From assembly GCA_013397935.1 (NCBI GenBank), contig VZRN01005839.1:2548180-2612179 (forward strand): 64,000 nucleotides of DNA. The letters run 5' to 3'. The notes beneath the pieces were generated by a model. That model saw only the letters and a program-made list of their open reading frames with translations, was not told the origin of the DNA and did not search any database. A program made the translations under genes and the position numbers. Below are positions 52,101 to 61,100 of the stretch, one piece after another; the first letter of the stretch is position 1; each line of letters begins with the position of its first letter. Source of the stretch: Dasyornis broadbenti. Its lineage: Eukaryota; Chordata; Aves; Passeriformes; Dasyornithidae.

Positions 52101-55100
52101 CTGGTGTGCTTTATACTGTTGCTAAGGAAGAACTGAAGAAATTTGAGGTGATTTATAGTGGTTGAAATTTAATACCTACTGATCACATTGCAGCAGCCAG
52201 CTGCTTTTCTTCCTTCCCATAACCAAGTCACTCAGCAGAGATGCTGTATTAATATAGTGGAGTTGATGATTTTGTAGCTGCCTTCAGTGGCAGGTTTCTA
52301 GGATAAAAAGACAGTGGAAGGTGGCAGCTGGAAATGCTAATAGATCAATCCGCTCTTCGTTACTGTTTGTTCACCAAAGCTAGATTCCTCACCATTTTTA
52401 TTTTTTATTTTTTATTTCTGCAACTTTTTAATATGTCCAGTCAGTAGGGTGTTCCAGAGCCTTCCTACATCTCCCTTCACCATGTGCCTCTTCAAATGCA
52501 TGCTACGTTTTAGCTTTTGCTTTGATTTTATCCCTCCTCTTCTTGCTATAACTCTATGAAGCCAGAGAGTTCAGCCCTCTGAACTCTTCTCATATGATGG
52601 ACAATATTTCCCCTTTAGATGCTTTTACCTGAAATTCATGTTCATGGAAATATTGTTGTATGTCCACATGGTGTCCCCTGTGACTTAAAAGTTAAGCGTG
52701 CTTGAAAACTGGCAAGCTGTCACTTTGGTCAGTGCTTATGAGCTTGTCACGTAACTCTGTTGTGTCTGCCAGAATGTGATGGCTTGTCTCAGTAGTTACA
52801 AGCGACTGTGTAGTTGTGTGTAAAGCACACATGCATGTCGTCTGGTGAGTCACGGGAAAATCTTCTGTTGGATTCATGTTTGCAAAGAGTATGTCAAGAT
52901 GAGAGAGAAGAAAGAGAACAAATTATTTAGGCAGTTCTGTAAACGGTCAGACACTCTAGTATTTGCTGCGAAGAAGAAAGGCAAATTTTAAACAATGTCC
53001 AAGACCAGTTAATAGATTTTGGTTTAACAGTTAAATCAAAACCATAAACTGTGAAGCACTGAGTTCTATAATTGACATTCACATTTCTGAATGTACTGGC
53101 CAAGTTTTGTTTTAAAAGAGACTTCATTATGGTGAGGTAGGTTGCCACAGTATAAAAGCTTCCTGGACACAAAGCACTCTGCTTCAGACCTCTTTCCCAT
53201 TATCCCGTTACTCAGTGATCAGGATTTAAATCTCTTGTTTAGCAAGTCTCTGTATGAGAAGCACTAGCAAAAGTATATTGACTCTTTGATTTTTACAGCT
53301 GAATTGACTTTGCCCAAAGTCTGTTTCATTGAACCTCAGGTGTTATGGTGACCTTCCTCTGCAGCAGACTTGTGGATTTTTTACTGTCTATAGAGTGTCA
53401 GCAGGAACAAGATGCAAAGAGAACAGTGTAGCCTCTCCAAAAGCCTGTTTTCCCTGTAGTTTGGTTCTTTCCCTTTAGTTTGGTTCTTTCTCTTTTTCCT
53501 TCTTTTTTTTCTTATTTTTCTTTTCTCCTGAGCACCAAATTTCTTTGCCTACCAAATAGCAGGAATGCAAGTAACAAAACTGTGGTATTCAAATTCAGCA
53601 GAATTCAGCAGCATAACTGTGACTTCAGTATAAATTCGGCCACTTAAAAATACAGACAGAAAAAGGTTTCTACTTTAACTCGACATTTTTTTCTAATTTT
53701 ATTTTCTTCTTCATATCTGCACTTGAATTAAAAAAGGAAAAAAGCATACACAACAAAAAGAGCTCATCAGACCTTATAAGAACCTTTCAATTCCTGAGCA
53801 CAGAGGTCAGAGATGACTCTCACTGACTTCACTGTACAAAACTGAATTCCTTTCTCTCCAGTAGTTTATGGAAAAATGAAAAGAGGTTACAGGAGGGAAT
53901 GCAACAGATGAATTCTTTTGTAGCTGAGATGAACAAATGGAAGGCAAATAAACAGCTGTTCTTCAGCTGGAGAAGGCTTGGTGACAGGTGAAACAACAAC
54001 TGCCCACTTTCAGATTTCATGATCCTAGTAAAGTACAGTCAGATTTGTGCCTCTAATATAGGAATCCTTGTGCAATTTAAAATTAATTCAGTTCTACTTA
54101 CCATTTCACTATAGTTGCAAGCCCATTTGCTCTTTTTTGGTTGTCCCGTACCCAATATGATGGCCATTCAATGAAGAGAATCATTATATTGAGAGGACTC
54201 TACAGATTTTGATCTTTTTTCCAACCATTTCTTTACTTTCTTCTCTGGTATTACAGCAGTAATGTGGTTATTTCATTTTTAGCTTTGAATGGTACAATAT
54301 GAAGTGTGTATATTTTCATGTAGAAAACTCACATGTTTAATTAAAATTTCTGTACAGAAGTATACTATCTATCCCTCTTCTACAGTCCTTCTTAAGTGAG
54401 GTGTCTAATTTTGGAAGAGAATGACTGTTTATTTACATTGTGAGAAATATCAGAGAGCAAGTTTGTAGAACTACAATGGGATCCAAACCGTACTTGTATT
54501 CAAAAGAGAGCTGGTGTAATCTAGGTTTTTATGTCTTCCTTTGACTGCTTTTCTATTTTGGTGATGTGACGATAAAAACAAGCAGATTCTTGAAAAAATA
54601 TTAATTTGTTGTTGTTGTTGTTATTATTATTATTGTTAAAGGTATTTATTCAGTCATTTCCTTACAAGGTGCTTTCTCCAAGCTTCATGATTGCTAGTCA
54701 CACCATAAAACCCATGGGCTAAGTCACCTGTGCGTCTCAGCTGCATCTCTGTGGCACTTGTAATGGTAGAGCAAGCACCAACAGTAAATGGTGCAAACAT
54801 TTGCCCAGACATAAGTTGGCATAATTATTAATGAAATTTTCTTTTCCATGAATATTTTAAAACAAAACTTACTTGTAAACCAGTATACTAAATATAACAA
54901 GATGTCTCATTCAGTACCATTTTTCAGAGTAAACAATTGCTCAGATCTGTTCAATGTTTGCATTTCAGCAAATTCAATATGTGAAAAGAAATCCAATGAA
55001 GCCACAGGAGTCTTGGATTTCTGTTTCTTTTTTTTTCAAAAATAGTTTCATGTTCATTGTTTGTATTTCTCAAATACAAAAGCATATAATTTAGTAGAAA

Positions 55101-58100
55101 GATGAGGCTTTTTTTTTTTGTACTGATTTTGCCTTTGTAACAGATGCTCATGTTGCAATTTCTCATTCAGTGAACCATGTCAGTTTTACAAACTTTTTTT
55201 TCTGTTTTGGGGTGGGGGGGGGTGTGTTTATTTATTTTTTTTTAATTTTGCTTTTTTCAGTCAGAAGGCAGTATCTCTATAGGGTAGCCCTCAGGAGATA
55301 TCTCCAGCTAGTGGGATTTATTGGCTTACATAAGTCTGAGTGCAGAAGTAGAGTCAAAATAAGGCAAGAGATCTGTATATGTATCCCGATTTCAGTAATT
55401 AAAAATCTGAAGGTGTCTTTTGTTCATACTGCTTTAGGCCTTCCAGAGACAAGTGCATGAAAGCCTGACTCAGCTGGAGCTGATCAATAAGCAATATCGG
55501 CGGCTGGCCCGGGAGAACCGCACTGACTCTGATGGCAGCCTCAAGCAGATGGTTCACGAGGGGAACCAGAGATGGGACAATTTGCAAAAGCGAGTTACCT
55601 CCATCCTGCGCAGGCTAAAAGTATTTTTCCATTTTTAAAGACTTCAATTTCACTACTCTAGTTATGAATCAAGGGTACTTCAGCAGCTTTCAGTTTAAAG
55701 CATTTACACAGTGTTTTTGAGGGGATTTCTACATTTGGAAGAGAAAGGAACTTTTATCAGTCCGCTTAGCCCAAGGTAACCAAAGCACAGACTGTAGGCC
55801 AATGCTTGGTAACAACAAACACCACCTTCTTCACTTTCATGGGTCAGTTAATTGCACCTCTAGATGGTGTTACTGAAAAGGGAGCCTTAGAAAGCATGTA
55901 GGAAATGAAAGAAGGTGTACTGAGTTTAAATTGGGTTTGATGTGGACTAAAACTGTCTCTCCGCTATTTCTGGGGGTTTTCATGTTGTTGGTCATCTTAT
56001 GCCACTCAATTTTCCACCCTCCAGCATTTTATTGGCCAGCGGGAGGAGTTTGAAACAGCACGAGACAGCATCCTGGTATGGCTAACAGAGATGGACCTGC
56101 AGCTGACCAACATCGAGCATTTCTCAGAGTGTGATGTCCAAGCAAAGATAAAGCAACTTAAGGTAAAGAATAATTGAATAGTTACAGGTGGAGGGATGAA
56201 AGAAGGGATGAAAAATAACCCATGCATGAATTTTAAGAAACATTATGCAGAAATGCAGCCTGATACGGTTCCTTTACTTGCAGGCCAAGACTTCAGCCTC
56301 AAAAGTTGTGGGTTATGTCATATTCCAGTATGTACTTTTCTGTCAATATAGAAGATCTTTGAGCTGTGAAAAATGTAAAAAGAAAAACCAGGGGTGATAA
56401 TGTACTTTCCCTCATCGAAAGAGGAAATGCTAATAAAAACTATTTATGTCAAGTCTCCATTATTACTAATATCTAATAATTACTAGATTTTTCAGCTATT
56501 TCTGCATCAGAAAACTCCTTATCTGGAGAGAATAATACCTAATGTCACATTATGCAAAATTCTACTGTGATAGCTTTAGCATCTATGTTCATTCTAGACA
56601 TTTGGTCATTGGCATGGCTTGTTTAGAGAAGAATTTTCTTTCCAAATTCAACAAGTGAGGAATGAGATGGTAAACCATGAAGTATCACTGGTTTTGGCTT
56701 GAAAGACTGTGGAATGCTAAATTTAATTTAACTGCTCATTGTTCCCCTTGACAGAATATTTGGCACAATCCCTATTTGTTACGCACACCATTCTTTCTGT
56801 AAGACTCTTGAGACTAGCACCCTTGATTACCCAGGTTGTTGTCATGTTGATTTCTTTAATACAGCATGGACTTTTCTTTTGCATAGGCTTTCCAGCAAGA
56901 AATTTCACTGAACAACAGCAAAATTGAGCAGATAATTGTGCAAGGTGAGCAACTTATTGAGAAAAGTGAGCCTCTGGATGCAGCTGTCATTGAAGAAGAA
57001 CTGGATGAGCTGCGCCGTTACTGCCAAGAGGTCTTCGGACGTGTGGAACGCTATCACAAGAAACTTATCCGCCTTCCTGTGTGTATATTTACATATGTTT
57101 TTACTTGTTTGCTTTGTTGACATTTTACTAACATGAGAGTGAGGAGGGAGAAAGATGTTGAAATGAAACTTACATAACTTTACAAAAGTCCTGTGGTTAA
57201 ATTTTGTTGCAACCCTGACCATCTGCCTCCCTTCATTACATTCTGTTTGTGTCTTGTTCAGAGAACAAACTCATGAGATCTGGAATTTCTGTAAATCATT
57301 GTGAAAATCTATGCAAATTGGAGATATATAAAACTTTATTCATGGGGGTAGCACCGTGGTACTGGTCATAAGAACATCTCCCTGCACTATCAGATAGTTT
57401 GATTGGAATCTTAATGAGGTTTTTTTTTTAAAAAAAAAGAAAGATAAAATGGTTCTCCCCATCAGAAAATACAGAAATTGGTGTCCAGAAGTGAACACAA
57501 GCTGAAAAAGTGGAAGGAAAACAATTTTTGGTAGCTCAAGTCCTACTGAATGAAAGGAACAAAATCCAGGAGTTTCAAAATATGAAATAACATAGTGAGA
57601 GCAGTGCTCATGATAAAGATCACTTATGCTTTCTAGTAATTGATTCCAGAGGTTTTTCTTACTTCATATTTGCATTGAAGAAACATCAGTAAAAGTCTGG
57701 AGATATTTGGCTGATGTGAGACTTCATGGTGCTTAAGTAATTAAAATGAGCTGGCACTTTGATCTTCTTTGTCGCTTTGTTTTTTAGTAGATCTTAAAAA
57801 TAATGAAGGGAAGGTGCAAAAGGATGCAAAACAAAAACCCTGCCAGTGTGACTGTCACCTAATGCTGCTTTATTTCACTGACCCAGGCTGACCATGCAGT
57901 GCCTCTGCACGTTTCATTGACTGCTTCTGTTTGCATTATGCTTCTAGCTGACAGATGACGAGCACGACCTCTCTGACAGAGAGGTGGATCTGGATGAATC
58001 AGCAGATCTCTCTGACATACGCTGGCATGACAAATCTGCGGACAGCGTTCTCTCCCCGCACCCCTCTTCCAACCTTTCGCTGCCTCTTTCCCAGCCGCTG

Positions 58101-61100
58101 AGGAGCGAGCGATCGGGGCGAGATACCCCTGCGAGCGTGGACTCCATCCCTCTGGAGTGGGATCATGACTACGACCTTAGCAGGGACCTGGAGACAGCTG
58201 TTTCACGGGCGCTGCACTCTGAAGAAGACGGAGGACAAGAAAAAGACTTCTACCTGAGAGGAGCAGCTGGCATAGCAGGTATGGTGGCAGATTGTGTGCT
58301 CTGTTTTCTCCGAGTAAAAAAAGGGAAATGTTACATGTGTGATTGTGTGGCCAAGATTCTCATGGAAAAGTACTTAAAATAGCCCCTGATGAATTTAAAT
58401 AGTGTTTCCTAAGTGATCTTAGTGTCCCTCTGGCCTTACACACAGTGATGGAGATTCCTGGATGATGACAGCCTTGGAAAATGGCAAAGGCATACATAGT
58501 ATGGCAGGGAATTGGCTGTCTATCTGTGTGTGAGGTCTGCCAGATGGGATATGTCATCCTTAGCAGCCCTGCATCCTAAGTTATTCTGACTAAAAGAAAC
58601 TATACTGGATATGGCAAAAAGTGGAGAACAAACCAATGAAGAAATGCTGTGGGAGAGACCCACAGAGAAAATCATCAAGTGTTTAAGTAAATCCTAACTC
58701 AGTCCTTACCGCAGGCAAGACTCCAGCAACTGAGTGTTTAGTCTGAGGTGTGATCTTGGATCTTGCTCTCCAGTGAAGCTGGAAATCCTTTTTAAGGGTT
58801 TGTGCTTTGTGTAATAAATCTTCAAAAGTGGAAGTGCCCACATGGAGCTAGCTGTGGGATAAGACATACCACTGTTTTTTACTCTGAACTTGTGGCTGTC
58901 TTTTGCTTTCCAGGTCATTGCTCTGAAAAGAGTCAGGTTTGCCTGGGTATTAAGAGCCTTTGTAGCAGCCTCCTTGTGTTTCAGTCTTCATCTTTTTCCT
59001 TCTCCAGAGAGAATGTTTGCTATCGGAACAATTTATATAATCCATCCCATGAAAAGGACTCCTGCTGTAAGGAGACGGCCATTGCTGAGCCATCAATTCA
59101 GATTGTGCTTTTATTTTTTCAGATGTAGAGATCCCTGAAACTCTTGAGGCCTATGTAACACTCACAGAAAACGCCCTCAAAAATATCTCTGGTAGGCATC
59201 ATAAAAGACTAAACATAGCCAGATGCGAATACCATGGTACGCAAGCATAACTTCTTTCTCTTCTCTTAGCATCTGCTATCTTTTCACAACTTACAAAATA
59301 AATATTTCTTACATGGCAGCATTGGCATCTTAACTTAAAAGTAACCTCCTGCTTTACTGCTGTGCTTACAGGTATCATTAAGGGGCATGGATGAAACGAT
59401 GATGTTTGAAGTATTAGCCCTCCCACCTTGGCTAACTAAACTGCACTGATCTGACTGCTCTCTTTTCTCTGGTGTCCATCAACCGGACTTAATACGTTGT
59501 TATCTCTTAAGGCAGAAGGAAAAGGTGTAGAGCAATACCTAATTTTTCAGTTTGCAATTTTTTTTGACACAGCCACATCTTGGATTATCACACAGATATA
59601 AACTTTTAGGTTAGTTGTGGTTTCTTGCGATAAAAATGTCAAGTTGAGGTATTGTCCTTATCTTAGTCTCATATATTGGAAAATTATTTTATTTTCTCAT
59701 TGCACAAGATTAAATCTACTGTTTCATTTGTTGGATGGCTCTCTTGGAGGAATTAGATGCATTTGCAAATACTTTTCTCATGATTTCAGTTTTCCTCTTT
59801 TTAGATAATGACTTCATTGCAAACAGCAAACATTTAAAATTCAATGTCTGTGACACAAGCCTCAGGTTCACCACCCATTTTTATTTGTTCCCCAAATTAG
59901 TGAAATAATATTATTGATTAAGGGCATAGGTAGTAGCAGTACTTATGGAAAAAATGTGTTTAGTTTTCTGACCTGTGAAAATTTTTAAAGTAATGAGCAA
60001 AAAACAATGTTGAACCCTTTGTCCTGCCCATTTGGGGTGGGGTGGTGTTTTTTATGAAAAAAGATTAATCATCCAAGAGGCTCCATTTTCTGTAATTAAT
60101 TGGACAGAAGGCTCTCCTCTATTCATGTTTTTTATTGTGTCTTTATGAATAATTGAAACTGTCTTTGTAAGCAGATGGAAATCAAGCGTAGTGATAGAAT
60201 ATGGATAAGAAGGATCTCCGGTGGTCCTCTAGGCTGCAGCCTGCTTCACATTAGAATTGTCTGTAGCTAATTTATATCACAGAATTCAGCTGACCTCTAT
60301 AAGGAAAATACAAATTAGTCCTGCTTCAAAAATACTGGTGTAGGTTCCCAATAGCTTGAATGAATAATATCATCTTGCAGATATGTTAAGCATGATCTTT
60401 GTCAAGTACTTAATTGGAAAAGTAGTATAAATTTTGCTGCTTTGTGTGGTTGCCCAAATCAGTCATGAATTATATGTTCCAGGCCTCCAAGATGTACAGT
60501 CATCTATGGATTTTGACAATATGATTGAACAGTATCAATTAACATTTGTATGCCACTTTTAGTCTTCAAAATTGTATACAAATAGGATCCTTCCATGTAG
60601 ATCCAAATTCTGCTGCTTTTTAGTGGGAAGAAATAATTCAAAGATAAATGAAGATACCAAATTTTCACATAGATTTAGATCACACAAATGGGGATTTGGG
60701 TTACAAGGTTTTATTTGACAGTGCTTGTGAAAGGGAGCAAGATGTTTTCCAAAATCAGTGAGGTTAGAGTACACTTTGCTGAGCACTGTCCCTTTAGAAA
60801 AGGTCAATGCATTCAATGTGGGGGAACAGTCACTTCACAATAATTTGCAAGCCTACTTAAAACTGTCGACTCTTCTATAGTATGCTTGTGGCAAGGTTGT
60901 TCTTTGGTATCTTCTGAAGGTTGCTAACACCCTCTAATGTAACTAGTTATCACTTGTCTTTGACATTGAACCACTCATACTGCTGCTGTCACATTTCTCC
61001 TTTACTGTCTAATCTAAATAGTATTCCTAATATCTATTCTGCCTGGGCAAGGGGAAAAAAAAACCTTTGGAAAAGGTGAAGTGACAGTCACTCTTTTTTG

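Larger units (their letters stand above)
52148..55437 (+). other. SYNE1: Intron with simple repeats only
   Basis: 3.3 kb. It holds a duplicated tagtttggttcttt unit in a pyrimidine tract (53455-53495), a GTT/ATT microsatellite (54606-54637) and a short G-run near 55215. No named transposon or exon was recognised. Confidence 0.65.

Noticed and set aside
60200..60300. Sequence gaaggatctccggtggtcctctaggctgcagcctgct resembling a CR1 3' end
   Set aside because: Similarity is limited to a few short words; too diverged to support a call.
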